A DNA stretch of 64,000 nucleotides from Pseudomonas alkylphenolica (GCF_016009175.1 NZ_JADUCM010000008.1:62001-126000), one strand, 5' to 3'; positions 25,601 to 33,549 are shown, numbered from the stretch's first letter. Made by a program: numbers and translations. The notes: generated by a model not told the origin, from the sequence alone.

Positions 25601-27121
25601 TACCGCGGTGCTGGGCGGGCCTTCGCTGCGGTAGGGCTGCAGGTCGCCTTTCCACAGCTTTTCATTGCCGTCCTCCAACCGCGCAGTGATCAAGTAATCG
25701 ACCTGGCTCCAGGCGCGGCGGGCCGCGGTGACCGTGGCGGCAGTCGCGCCGAGGATGGCCAGGCCCTTGCCGACGTTGAGCAAATGCTCGAGGGCCGCAT
25801 CGCGCTCATCGGCGCGCCAGTCGGCGATCCCCTGATACGTTTCCTCCAGCAGCTCGTAGGCCATCACCGCCGCCAGTACCGCGCCGATCGCCGGCACGTA
25901 CAACCCGGCCACCACCAGCAGTGTCCAGCCCTCGGCGCGCAAGCGCTTGTCGTGTTCTTCCTGGGCTTGGCGGTCGAGCTGGGCCACGGGCGGAGCGATC
26001 ACCGCGGCATCGTCCTTGATCTGTGCGATCCAGTCGGCGGCCAGCTGGTCGAACAGCGCCGACGGGTAGGCGGTGGTCTGTTCATCGAGGCTGCGGGTAG
26101 CCCAGTCAGCCACATTATCGAGGCGCTCACCCACGCCAGTGAACAGCCGCTGGCTGTCACGCCGGCGCACGAAGCGGCTGAAGAAGCGCCGGTAGGCCGG
26201 ATCGCGCAGGCGCTTCCCGAGCACCCGGCGCGCGTAGTCGTCGAGGTCGTCACGGGCGCTCCAGGCGCCCTGTGAGTCGCCCGGTACATAGACCAGTACG
26301 CGCTTGGAGGTGCTGTACAGCACTCCGACATCGATCACATCCAGCACCACGATGCGCTGCAAGGCGCAGCCGAACAGCTTGAGTTGCCTGGCGTGCACCG
26401 GGGCCCCGTTGAGCCAGCCCAGGCGCTTGTCGCGGCAAAGCTGCGTTACCAGCTCCAGCTCATCCGCACTCAGCTCGCCTTGCGCCCTGGCTTTCACGGC
26501 ATCGGCGAGCATGCCGTAGCGCTGGAACTGCGCCAGCAGCGGCTGGATGCCATGCTCGCTGCGGTCTTCCAGAAGCACTGCTTCCAGGTGCCGCCGATAC
26601 TGCTGTCCCAGATTGAGGTCACGGCACAGCACCGCGAAGTCCCGTGCAGACAGGCCTGCCTGGGCAACGCCCTGGCCATCCACCACTGCGTTGCGCCTGG
26701 GCTGCTCGCTGCGTTCCTGTTCGGTGAAGTTGTACAGTGCGGCTTCCAGCAGGGGCAGTTCGTAGTAGTCGCTGTCCTTCACGGGCAAGCGCCCGGCCAC
26801 GTAGCTGACAGTTGGGGAGATGTAGTTGTACCAACGGCGAAAATAGAGTGCATCGGCCTCAAGGCCACCGTGGCGATCGAGCGCCTGTTGCAACAGCGGC
26901 CTGGCAAAGTCGTCGAGACGCTTGACCTGCGCAAACGCGACACGCAGCTTCTCACTGGTTTGCATGAGCTCGCGCAGTGCTTCGCTGAGCACGGTGAATT
27001 CGCTTTCGTCGAGCGAGGTTATCCAGCTCGGCAGGCGATTGGCAATCAATTGGTCCTGATACGCTTGCGCAACGGCGAGGGTGTCGGCTTCAGACGAAGG
27101 CTGAGGGGTGATGTCCTGCAT
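22679..27121 (-). CDS. Giant LRR protein with NEL-type E3 ubiquitin ligase domain (copy 1)
   Basis: A 1480-residue protein. Residues 1 to about 1000 resemble the large N-terminal region (DUF6543/dermonecrotic-toxin-like) of Pseudomonas NEL proteins and include hydrophobic stretches at about 395-430 and 455-475 that could insert into membranes. Leucine-rich repeats run from about 1020 to 1175 (LQVLDLSSNQIAL, LVYLNLANNPLG, LHTLDLRDNYLYELP). The C-terminal NEL domain carries the catalytic CxD motif, Cys1285-Gln-Asp1287 in AAVTDCQDNATVRF, as in IpaH and SspH E3 ligases that transfer ubiquitin in eukaryotic hosts. No signal peptide is visible. GGAGG lies 5 bases before the ATG. It is paralogous to the gene at 58150. 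The secretion route is unknown. Confidence 0.85.
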   Translation of the reverse strand: MQDITPQPSSEADTLAVAQAYQDQLIANRLPSWITSLDESEFTVLSEALRELMQTSEKLRVAFAQVKRLDDFARPLLQQALDRHGGLEADALYFRRWYNYISPTVSYVAGRLPVKDSDYYELPLLEAALYNFTEQERSEQPRRNAVVDGQGVAQAGLSARDFAVLCRDLNLGQQYRRHLEAVLLEDRSEHGIQPLLAQFQRYGMLADAVKARAQGELSADELELVTQLCRDKRLGWLNGAPVHARQLKLFGCALQRIVVLDVIDVGVLYSTSKRVLVYVPGDSQGAWSARDDLDDYARRVLGKRLRDPAYRRFFSRFVRRRDSQRLFTGVGERLDNVADWATRSLDEQTTAYPSALFDQLAADWIAQIKDDAAVIAPPVAQLDRQAQEEHDKRLRAEGWTLLVVAGLYVPAIGAVLAAVMAYELLEETYQGIADWRADERDAALEHLLNVGKGLAILGATAATVTAARRAWSQVDYLITARLEDGNEKLWKGDLQPYRSEGPPSTAVMDEQGIYRQGERCWVEMQGVWYRVRQSRVDETWQLNTYQGYGPQLRDNGAGAWRLWHEHPAQWRDMHLMFRRLGRPYSELDDPQIDQVMAIHGLEADQLRAWHVYGRRAEAGVTDSVIRLLLASRIQSLGRQLRSGQTITDTALLTRARGLAGAAGKDGQALADVVWSQRRALLQRLYDEQLPDTEASLILRRGFSSLHRLAADEVLRMAGEDEREALLKTQQVPLFMAQSARAQVAGIRVARVYEALAFDTPQNLDLARVVLQLLARLPGAATGPGWRLFDGDASQPLLTTEGSAGVFELTHRQGAFSLRKPGDGPLAEVGELFDTVAEAYTPEQRARTGLGEPFAAALRPHLSAEASSLRDTIAGWLGLNRPNRSFLAPQRFADGRIGYPLSGGRFWATLGARSPRALQARLRDLYPAFSDEQIGRWLEREDAVTHLQALEQQFGELRSHLNQWVRGAFPSIELLARRELRKCLIDCWRWLIPELGNEVAERVQYIFSHIGGRVQHLPNLPESVSFPHVSVIIFRAMRLETIPDDFLRAFPNLRSLEVTHCRLQRLPLPQALTRQLQVLDLSSNQIALDESQTLVLASCSSLVYLNLANNPLGRSFSIFGMPSLNALYLQGARLDTFPYGVMDSPELHTLDLRDNYLYELPEGFHQGGLWRVGRVNLAGNLFETGAEAISVWHWLEESRVPYRLRWLDVAPAGRRDDLAALWTQLEGEQGAKDLFDTLSALTSSGNFKSFPLARNFAARLLDMFELVVRDDVLKRELFENAAVTDCQDNATVRFTDLELRVLLWRARHGELAQHPERALLHLGGQLWRLHVLDQVAAEHAVRAGANSESIEFALAYRIALRGRLDLPLQQDDMLYSGIPSLKPHDLLNAERIVIAAQSRDSLAQFLSRQSFWQDYLSAQFSKRLKVPQDIHDELERLMELGNMEGEIALLHIHAQQREHEVMLQLTREAMGRAHTITLTDS

Positions 27122-27189
27122 GGTTACCTCCAGGAGTGCGGGTCGGCAGGAGGCTAGGCAATACAGGGCAACGTCGGAGGCTAAGTATC
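27122..27189 (-). promoter_or_regulatory. Leader of NEL copy 1, shared with NEL copy 2
   Basis: Reading toward the gene, AGATACT leads into TAGCCT (first base 27183, 62 bases before the ATG), and TGCCTAG occurs at offset 24-30 from that point, followed by CTGGAGG before the start. The gene at 58150 has the same words at the same offsets. It may contain the promoter or a regulator site. The remaining 27190-27465 shows only a short hairpin (GCCCGT/ACGGGC near 27347-27365) and no convincing gene. Confidence 0.45.
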
Positions 27190-27465
27190 TAGCACCTGTT
27201 CAGAACAGCAAAAACTGGCGATCGGTGAGGCGGCTGAAGTCATCGCTTCCTTGAACGCTCGCGGTGGCTGTTTGACGAGTATGTGCAGAAGATGGCAATG
27301 ACCGCGAAGCTGATTACGGTTGCGATTTAATACGCTTGGCGAAAAGGCCCGTAAGCTTCACGGGCGCTCGTGAGCGGAGCCGCGCTTTGGGGGGCGGCCA
27401 GGTGCAGTCGTTCCAATTGATGCCCAGCATGCCATGCTTGAATCGGGTGCTTAGGCTTCCCGATT

Positions 27466-27660
27466 TCAGAGACGGCTTTGCTTTGAGGTCTCACGAATGG
27501 CCGTGCACATGTACCGCAGTGCAACGCGGTCCTGTTCATGCAGGGTACGAAAGTCTCTGAGCAGGCCGGCTTCCTCTTCCGTCAGCCGGCGCGGGATGAG
27601 CTTTTGCGTGAAGTACATCAGGACACAGAAGACCCGCACCCAATCAAATTGACGTGCCAT
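27466..27660 (-). CDS. Small hypothetical protein, 64 residues
   Basis: A 64-residue ORF starting MARQFDWVRVFCVLMYFTQK, with a charged second half (LTEEEAGLLRDFRTLHEQD, then VALRYMCTAIRET). Its amphipathic, LxxEEAxLLxDFRxL-like composition looks more protein-like than the shadow frames around it and recalls the C-terminal tails of small Pseudomonas regulators. I recognise no domain. No strong ribosome-binding site precedes the ATG. It could be a remnant of a larger regulator. Confidence is modest. Confidence 0.4.
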   Translation of the reverse strand: MARQFDWVRVFCVLMYFTQKLIPRRLTEEEAGLLRDFRTLHEQDRVALRYMCTAIRETSKQSRL

Positions 27661-27836
27661 GTGTTCACCGTGCTTGCGAGGACCGTTTCAACGGTTGCTG
27701 CTCTTTGTCCTTGCACAGGCGCGATGACCCAGCAAGGAAGTGGCATTGATCGGAGTGTAGGAAGGGGCCGGTCATCTGCCAGAAGTACGGCCATTGATTT
27801 TTTGTACTGCCGAAACTTGCTTGATAGAAGGGGTAG

Positions 27837-28031
27837 GTGAGTAGCAGCGTAGGGATGATCTGCTGGCGCTTTAGGTCCAGGGAAAGTCCACTAGGCCCTC
27901 CCACAACGCCACAGCCATCGACGTGTGCGACACCTTGGACCATCTGAATTTTCGGGCATTCTGGATGGGGGTGTAAACCTTGTTCAGGATGGGACAAGGC
28001 ACTGAACAAAGACGCTTAGGCGTCTTTTTTT
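27837..28031 (+). ncRNA. Candidate small RNA with double 3' hairpin
   Basis: A strong plus-strand terminator (GACGC-TTAG-GCGTC then seven T, 28011-28031) has no plus-strand protein gene before it. Just upstream is a perfect 8-base-pair stem, TTGTTCAG (27980-27987) with CTGAACAA (28002-28009), whose loop holds GATGGGACAAGG. A weak sigma-70-like promoter (TTGTAC at 27802, 17-base spacer, TAGAAG at 27825) would give a transcript of about 190 bases. Several GGA triplets lie in loops or single strands. The start is inferred. A relic tRNA terminator is the alternative. Confidence 0.35.
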
Positions 28032-28083
28032 CGTTTCGGCGAAATCTGTCGGGGCCCGCAACCGGCCACGCATTTCAGGTCCA

Positions 28084-30249
28084 TCAAACCGCCGTCTCAC
28101 ACCTGCGGTTTCGACTGACTTCAAACTGTCCCACCAGTTTTTGCAGCTTGTTGGCGTTGACCTTCACCGTCTCAGTACTGCTCTGCAGTACGACCACGGT
28201 CTGGCGCATCTCGGTGGAGGACTGGTCTACCTGTTTGATCGTCCTGCCATAGTCGAGGCTGTGCGCGTGCAATTGCTGGATGATGGTGAACATGCTTTCC
28301 ACGGCGTGATGCAGTTGTACATTTTCCGCCGAGGAGTCTTCGGCCAGACGCAGGTTGTCATCGACGTCCTTGACGCCTTCTTCCATGAGGCTGACGGCGC
28401 CTTGGGTTTCCCGCTGCAGGCCGTCGACCATCTGCCGAATGTCTTCGGCCGCCCGGGCGGTTCGTGCGGCAAGGCTGCGGACTTCATCGGCCACGACCGC
28501 AAAGCCTCGCCCGTGCTCGCCTGCGCGCGCGGCCTCGATGGCCGCGTTGAGTGCCAGCAGGTTGGTCTGGCTGGTGATCTCGCTGATCAGCCCGGTGATC
28601 TTGCCGATCTGCGTCATCCTGCTGTCGAGTAACTGCACGCTCGACGACGAACGCGCGACCACATTGCGTATGGACTGGGTGCCTTGCTGAACGGCGACAA
28701 ACTGTTCGCGGGCACGCAACACGACTTCATCCATCGCTTGCTTCATCTGCTCGGCGCTGACCGAGGCTTGCTGGATCTCGCCCAGTTGCTGCTCAACGAC
28801 GATCATCAAGTGGTGCACCGCTTCAATGACTTCGCTGGAGATGCTACTGGCCTGCTGACTGCGCCCCAGCATCATCTGATTGGTGCTGCCGACGGTTTGG
28901 CTGGCTTTCACCACTTGCCCGACCACCGAGTCCAGGCGGTCGATGAAGCTGTTGATCCAGCGCCCCATGTCACCCGTTTCGTCGTTGGCCATGGTCGCCG
29001 TGTCCAGTCGCTGGCGCAGGTTGCCTTCGCCCTCGGCAATGGTTCGTACCACGTCGGTCATGCTGTCCAGCCTGGCGGCGAGGCGTTTGGGCCCCAGTAC
29101 GCTGAACAACAGGGTCGCGCCAAGCATACTCAACGCCTGCACGGTCTCAGTCACCCCTTGGGACAAGTCGGCGAAGTGCTGGACCAGCCAGTTACCGCCA
29201 AACACCGCGACCATGATGGCGACGTAGGGCTTCATCAGCCCGTAGCTGAGCGAGCGTCGGCGGTAGACCTCCTCAAGGTCTGCTTCACACATCATGCCCC
29301 AGCGGTCAGGTGAGCCTGGCAACTGAAAGGTGACCCCTTTGCCGACCACCGGGATATGCCGGTAGTCCGAATAGCCAGGGTAGGTCACGAACAGGTTGGC
29401 GCCCTGATTGATGGTTTCGCGCACACCCGGATGAAGCTGCTGCGTGGCCGGATCGGTAAAACGCAGCTCCAGTTCCGTGTGCCGCTTGATCTGCACGGTG
29501 GCCCAGGGTGTGCGTATACCGCCTTTGAGGTTGTCGCCGTGAGTGAAGGTATCGTCTTCGAAACGTGAACGTGACAGGGCGGTACCGGCCTTGATGGCAG
29601 GGTCAAAGCGTGACTGCACCATGAACAGGTAGTTATCGCCCGACTCGGTAAAAATGTGCCCGGCTTCGCGCTGGATAAGGTCGCCCAGCACATCGTTGGG
29701 CACGCGTCCGCACAGGCAGCCGAGAACCTTGCCGGCGAATTTTATCGGCTGGTAGAACATCAACGTCACTTCATCGTGAAAGCGCGAGGACGAGGGTCCG
29801 ATTTTCAACGTCAATGGATCACTGTAGGGGCCATGGAGAAACGGTGCCTTCAACCCCTCCTGCAGCGCCGCCGTTTGCTCGATCCGGTGGTTGGTGCGCG
29901 GGTTCCAGGTCGAGACAATCACAGCGCCGGTGGTGTCAACGACAAACAGTTCTGAAAAGTCCTCTGCCTGCTTGAGCGTGTCGAGCAGTGCTGTGTTGTC
30001 GAGAAGGGCAACGTTGCCCGCAAGGCTTTCGGCCAGTTCCGCCAGATGCTCCCACTGTTCACGGCTCCAGTTTTGCAGCAAGCGCGCACGGGTCTGAGCG
30101 ATGGCTTCAAAGGTTTGTTCGATCACCGGGTAAGCCGAGCGGTTGAGCCAGCACGACCAGCCCATCGTCACTTTTCCGGTTTTGCCAAACCAGGGTAACC
30201 AGCGCTTCTCACGCGCAGACAATGGCATGTAATTACTTGAAAGCGACAT
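28084..30249 (-). CDS. Methyl-accepting chemotaxis protein with unusual topology
   Basis: A 721-residue MCP. The signalling tip [20 protein letters not shown] plus [19 protein letters not shown] is complete, so it should couple to CheA/CheW. The N-terminal 330 residues hold a sensor-like region ([38 protein letters not shown]) but no leading membrane helix. Two hydrophobic segments follow it at about 340-357 ([16 protein letters not shown]) and 375-390 ([15 protein letters not shown]), then a HAMP-like linker. This suggests a cytosolic sensor placed before a membrane hairpin. The frame is open to 30489; ATG 30249 is preferred because AGGTGA lies 4 bases upstream. The ligand is unknown. Confidence 0.85.
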   Translation of the reverse strand: MSLSSNYMPLSAREKRWLPWFGKTGKVTMGWSCWLNRSAYPVIEQTFEAIAQTRARLLQNWSREQWEHLAELAESLAGNVALLDNTALLDTLKQAEDFSELFVVDTTGAVIVSTWNPRTNHRIEQTAALQEGLKAPFLHGPYSDPLTLKIGPSSSRFHDEVTLMFYQPIKFAGKVLGCLCGRVPNDVLGDLIQREAGHIFTESGDNYLFMVQSRFDPAIKAGTALSRSRFEDDTFTHGDNLKGGIRTPWATVQIKRHTELELRFTDPATQQLHPGVRETINQGANLFVTYPGYSDYRHIPVVGKGVTFQLPGSPDRWGMMCEADLEEVYRRRSLSYGLMKPYVAIMVAVFGGNWLVQHFADLSQGVTETVQALSMLGATLLFSVLGPKRLAARLDSMTDVVRTIAEGEGNLRQRLDTATMANDETGDMGRWINSFIDRLDSVVGQVVKASQTVGSTNQMMLGRSQQASSISSEVIEAVHHLMIVVEQQLGEIQQASVSAEQMKQAMDEVVLRAREQFVAVQQGTQSIRNVVARSSSSVQLLDSRMTQIGKITGLISEITSQTNLLALNAAIEAARAGEHGRGFAVVADEVRSLAARTARAAEDIRQMVDGLQRETQGAVSLMEEGVKDVDDNLRLAEDSSAENVQLHHAVESMFTIIQQLHAHSLDYGRTIKQVDQSSTEMRQTVVVLQSSTETVKVNANKLQKLVGQFEVSRNRRCETAV

Positions 30250-30520
30250 CCGATCACCTAATTTGCGACATGCATGTGGCAAATTGACAGCAAAATGCAC
30301 GCCAACTAGTTCGCTAGCTAACGAATAGGGTTGTAAGGTATGTGTGCTCGGCATGGCAGTGAGACTGCACAGCTGCGAGGGGGGCAGCGATTGCACCAGC
30401 CTGATGCATTGGTTGCGCCGCGTGCCTTTTAAGGGTGTAGTCAGTGGTGTGTGCAGGCCAAATGGTACGGCCCAAGCAAGCGTAAGCATTGGAATTCGTT
30501 AAGTTTATTTTCAATCAGGC

Positions 30521-30549
30521 TTGACGCGTCGAGCCAAAAAACGTTTAAT
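30521..30549 (+). promoter_or_regulatory. Sigma-70 promoter of tRNA-Phe
   Basis: TTGACG (30521-30526) and TTTAAT (30544-30549) with a 17-base spacer lie 9 bases before the mature tRNA start. The rest of 30250-30520 holds the upstream region of the divergent chemoreceptor gene, including an inverted repeat TTCG-CTAGCTAA-CGAA near 30310, and no gene I can support. Confidence 0.75.
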
Positions 30550-30558
30550 TCCGGCGCG

Positions 30559-30634
30559 GCCCAGATAGCTCAGTCGGTAGAGCAGGGGATTGAAAATCCC
30601 CGTGTCGGCGGTTCGATTCCGTCTCTGGGCACCA
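30559..30634 (+). tRNA. tRNA-Phe(GAA)
   Basis: A 76-base tRNA with an acceptor stem pairing GCCCAGA with TCTGGGC, the D-arm AGCTCAGTCGGTAGAGC, the anticodon GAA at 30592-30594 in GGGGATTGAAAATCCCC, the T-arm GGCGGTTCGATTCCGTC and an encoded CCA. It directly precedes the T6SS region, a frequent situation for accessory islands, although I found no duplicated 3' end at the far side. Confidence 0.97.
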
Positions 30635-30640
30635 TTATTT

Positions 30641-30675
30641 GAAAACCCCTGAAGTTTAGACTTCAGGGGTTTTCT
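30641..30675 (+). terminator. Intrinsic terminator after tRNA-Phe
   Basis: GAAAACCCCTGAAGT pairs with ACTTCAGGGGTTTTC around a short TTAG-type loop, giving a stem of about 15 base pairs whose T-rich 3' arm serves as the U tract. It begins 6 bases after the tRNA. Confidence 0.85.
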
Positions 30676-30798
30676 GCTTTTGGGGCTCCGGTAAATGAAT
30701 CCTGTAAGTGATCAACGCAGGTCGCTGGTACAGGGGGAGGAGGTTGGACGGGGTCATGCCTGAGATCTGGTTGAAGTGCGCAATACAAGGCAAATACC

Positions 30799-30906
30799 TG
30801 TGAAGTGTTTTTCACAAGGCATGAGTTGATAGTGGCAAGTGCTACGGCTCAATGAAATGTAATGCATTGATATATCAGAAAAAATTCAAGCAGGCACGCA
30901 TTTTGT
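30799..30906 (+). promoter_or_regulatory. Sigma-54-like promoter and upstream palindrome for hcp
   Basis: GGCACG (30893-30898), four bases, then TTGT (30903-30906) match the -24/-12 layout GGCACG-N4-TTGC except for the last base. Transcription would start near 30917, leaving a leader of about 40 bases before hcp. About 80 bases upstream a perfect inverted repeat, TGTGAA-N6-TTCACA (30799-30816), is well placed as an enhancer site. A sigma-54 activator is encoded in the T6SS operon (46529-48073), as in HSI-II/III systems. Confidence 0.55.
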
Positions 30907-30959
30907 AGCACCTGGTTGCCGACTGCTTCGGTCGAAGTTTAGCAATCTAGGAGATAATG

Positions 30960-31478
30960 ATGCCAACACCTGCGTACATGATATTGGAAGGAAGTAAACA
31001 AGGCCTGATCACCACGGGTACTTTTACCGGCGAGTCTGTGGGCAACATTTATCAGGTAGGCCATGAGAACCAGATCCTGGTTCAGGCGTTCGAACATCAG
31101 GTTATCATTCCGCGCGACCCCCAATCCGGGCAGCCCACGGGGCAACGCGTGCACAAACCGTTGATGATTACCAAGGTATTCGACAAGGCGTCACCCTTGA
31201 TCTTCAACGCACTGACCTCTGGTGAGCGATTGGAAAAATGCCATCTGGCTTGGTATAGAACTTCGGTCAAGGGGGTTCAAGAGCACTATTTCTCGATTGA
31301 GCTCGAAGATGCAATCATTGTTGATGTGAGATCACGTATGCCGAACTGCCAGGATCCGGCGATGTCGCATTTCACCCATCTTGAAGATGTCTACTTCACT
31401 TACCGGAAAATCATGTGGACCCATGAGATCTGTGGCACTACGGGGTCAGACGACTGGCGCAGTCCGGTGGTTGCGTAA
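30960..31478 (+). CDS. hcp: T6SS inner-tube protein Hcp
   Basis: A 172-residue Hcp, which stacks as hexamers to form the T6SS inner tube and carries small effectors in its lumen. It begins MPTPAYMILEGSKQGLITTG and contains VGNIYQVGHENQILVQAFEH and QRVHKPLMITKVFDKASP, which are family hallmarks, ending in FTYRKIMWTHE. Two tandem ATGs occur; 30960 is preferred because AGGAGA ends 5 bases before it. It stands alone on the strand opposite the T6SS operon, so it needs its own promoter. Confidence 0.95.
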   Translation: MPTPAYMILEGSKQGLITTGTFTGESVGNIYQVGHENQILVQAFEHQVIIPRDPQSGQPTGQRVHKPLMITKVFDKASPLIFNALTSGERLEKCHLAWYRTSVKGVQEHYFSIELEDAIIVDVRSRMPNCQDPAMSHFTHLEDVYFTYRKIMWTHEICGTTGSDDWRSPVVA

Positions 31479-31532
31479 ATGCCAGTTAGGGGAATGTCCT
31501 CGTGTGCCGGGCCAACGCCTTGAAAAACACGA

Positions 31533-31590
31533 GAGTTGAGTTTTGGCGCACTCTTTGTCTGCCCGACCAAGGGTGCGCCACTAACTTTTT
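31533..31590 (+). terminator. Intrinsic terminator after hcp
   Basis: A long hairpin with core arms TGGCGCAC (31544-31551) and GTGCGCCA (31573-31580), extended by AGTT/AACT on the outside, is followed by five T residues. It lies 55 bases after the hcp stop and separates hcp from the convergent immunity gene. Confidence 0.75.
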
Positions 31591-31610
31591 GTGAGGAAGC
31601 TAGTCTGTAG

Positions 31611-32006
31611 TTATAGAGGAATTAGGCTTCCATCCAGTAACGCTATTCCGTCTTCAAACTCAATGATATTGGTGGCGTAGTGTTTACCGTGCTCATCAAC
31701 CAGGTGCCACTCCCTTGGAGTAGGAAGTGTATTCTCGTTGGGCTCGAAAATTACCTTGCTGTCAAGTGCTTTGGCCAACTGCTCAGCGAGTACGGCTTCG
31801 TCCGGAACGGGTGCATCGTCTTTCCAGTACAGACTGGCTGCGCAGCGAAATCCGATATCGTATGTTTGGTGGGATAAAAAGAACCTGGACGTTGGCTGGG
31901 GGTAGTCAATTGACGCGACGCCGTCAGGCAAATAATCGTTCAATGCCTGTATGATGAATTGCTCGTCTATTGTTTTTTCGAAGAAGTAATCTATGCAGTG
32001 GCTCAT
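31611..32006 (-). CDS. Putative immunity protein of the adjacent effector
   Basis: A 131-residue acidic protein without signal peptide or membrane helix (MSHCIDYFFEKTIDEQFIIQ; DDAPVPDEAVLAEQLAKALD). I recognise no family. Its start overlaps the stop of the upstream effector in an ATGA quartet, the usual arrangement of an effector-immunity pair. Lack of export signal suggests that it protects the cytoplasm. Its low GC and codon use differ from the T6SS core genes, in keeping with recent acquisition. It is the last gene of the T6SS transcript. Confidence 0.6.
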   Translation of the reverse strand: MSHCIDYFFEKTIDEQFIIQALNDYLPDGVASIDYPQPTSRFFLSHQTYDIGFRCAASLYWKDDAPVPDEAVLAEQLAKALDSKVIFEPNENTLPTPREWHLVDEHGKHYATNIIEFEDGIALLDGSLIPL

Positions 32007-33508
32007 TTAACTCCCTCCGAACTCATAAGTTCAAGAAGTTTTGATGTTCGGATATTTTGCTCTTTGGTTATTATGTCTCTTTTTGTTATTTCTTCAAGAA
32101 ATTTTCTCGCCGATGCCATGCCTTTCTTCTTGGCTGTTATGAGCACATTGTACTCTGTTGATGTGATGTTGATGACCCCGGGGCCGCTGATAGGATGGAT
32201 CGATGCTTCGTGCGTTCCATATGCCCGCCCTGAAGAAGTAATGAACGTTTCGCCTTTCCGAATGGCCTCCCCATGGCTATGAATCTCCTTGAGGTCTTTT
32301 GCTACGATTTCGGCAGGGACGGTGTACATTGTATTTCCGGTTTTCTTCGGGATCGTCACTTTGTGGGGGAAGTGACGTTGGCTGATGCGCAGATGTGACC
32401 AGTCACGAATGATCAGCGGGGTAACATTGCCAGGTATTATTGCTTTGGGCTTGCGTATTCGTATGGTTCTGACAATACTGCCGGTTATTCCTTTGGTACG
32501 GCTTGCCGACTTGATAGTCGCACGTTTGATAAAGTTGGCGACGTTCAGCAAGGCCGTCCCCAGCGGCCTTAACAGTTTTAAAAGGCCTGCGGAAGTAGCC
32601 GCACGAGCGGCCAGGCCCACACCACCGGTAAATACGATTAGTAAGGCACTCAGCACTATTTCAAATATGACGGCGCCACCGAATGCCGCCAGTTCTTCTT
32701 TGTTTTGAACGCTTACATATGTTACGGCAAATGCTTCAAGTAGTTGTTTGCTGGGCTGGTCGCCATAAATGAAGCATGCCGTTTCGTAGGCTTGCACCAG
32801 CGACTCGCGCGTTATCGCTTCAGGGTCGAAACCCAGCACTTCAATCAACTCGCGTTTTTGTTCCTCTGAATAGTTCTGCAGAAACGAGGCGCCCCAAGAC
32901 TGACCTTCGGAGCTCTTGGCATTCCAAGCAGATGTCAAGGCATTCGAAAACTGGGTGAGCGGATTGGCGAGATCGGCAATATTCTTCAGGCTTACAATCA
33001 GTCCCCATGCACCCAGAAAAAAGCCTTTGCCTACGGCCAGGTTGAGATGGAGGGTATTACTGAAGTCGCTTCTGCCCTCTTGAACTTTTGCCAGCGCTGC
33101 GGCTTCGGCCTTTTCAAACTCAATAATGTCGTCGAGCGCTTTTTTCAGTGTTTGCCGGGCTTCGCTAAGCTTTTTTTGCTCATCCAGGTTTTCAAGTAGT
33201 TGAGCGGTGTATTCACCAGGCGGCGCTGGACAGAATAATTTTCCGTTATCGAGCGTTCCATAAATTCTGGTCTCGCCACCGAAGTGGAGGTGGCAGGGAA
33301 TGTTGGAAGCCACGTGCTCGCCGTTGTCCCACTCGAAAACCAGTCCGATTTCTTTCGTCGGCGCGGGCCCTGGAGTGCTCTCGTCAAGCGCACAATCAGG
33401 TATGTGGACGGGGCGTGCGAGTGCACTGCGTATGTTGGAGAAGGTCGGTTGACATCTCCCGGAGGGCGAATAGCGCTTGTTGTCATAGTTCATGAGCATT
33501 GCATCCAT
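32003..33508 (-). CDS. Putative T6SS effector with unknown C-terminal toxin domain
   Basis: A protein of about 501 residues. Residues 1-110 form a beta-rich region (GLVFEWDNGEHVASNIPCHL, ETRIYGTLDNGKLFCPAPPG) that could be an adaptor or transthyretin-like domain. Next comes a helical segment (KKLSEARQTLKKALDDIIEF), then GKGFFLGAWGLIVSLKNIAD and a strongly hydrophobic stretch at about 270-300 (FEIVLSALLIVFTGGVGLAA) that may help cross the inner membrane. The last 130 residues, rich in His and Lys (RDWSHLRISQRHFPHKVTIP; SSGRAYGTHEASIHPI), are the likely toxin; its activity is unknown. The start is uncertain: the frame is open to 33589, overlapping the kinase gene, a GTG lies at 33544, and none has a strong ribosome site. 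The gene is AT-rich and linked to an immunity gene. Confidence 0.6.
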   Translation of the reverse strand: MDAMLMNYDNKRYSPSGRCQPTFSNIRSALARPVHIPDCALDESTPGPAPTKEIGLVFEWDNGEHVASNIPCHLHFGGETRIYGTLDNGKLFCPAPPGEYTAQLLENLDEQKKLSEARQTLKKALDDIIEFEKAEAAALAKVQEGRSDFSNTLHLNLAVGKGFFLGAWGLIVSLKNIADLANPLTQFSNALTSAWNAKSSEGQSWGASFLQNYSEEQKRELIEVLGFDPEAITRESLVQAYETACFIYGDQPSKQLLEAFAVTYVSVQNKEELAAFGGAVIFEIVLSALLIVFTGGVGLAARAATSAGLLKLLRPLGTALLNVANFIKRATIKSASRTKGITGSIVRTIRIRKPKAIIPGNVTPLIIRDWSHLRISQRHFPHKVTIPKKTGNTMYTVPAEIVAKDLKEIHSHGEAIRKGETFITSSGRAYGTHEASIHPISGPGVINITSTEYNVLITAKKKGMASARKFLEEITKRDIITKEQNIRTSKLLELMSSEGVK

Positions 33509-33549
33509 GTCACTGATGTTCGAATCCTTGCTTGCGTACTTCACTCCGG

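Noticed and set aside
27665..28009. 114-residue minus-strand ORF
   Set aside because: It overlaps the hairpin-terminator region, has no ribosome site, and its translation shows no coherent domain or composition.
30838..30853. TGGCAAG near hcp as the sigma-54 -24 box
   Set aside because: The GC at -12 is one base out of register; the GGCACG-N4-TTGT site at 30893 has correct spacing.
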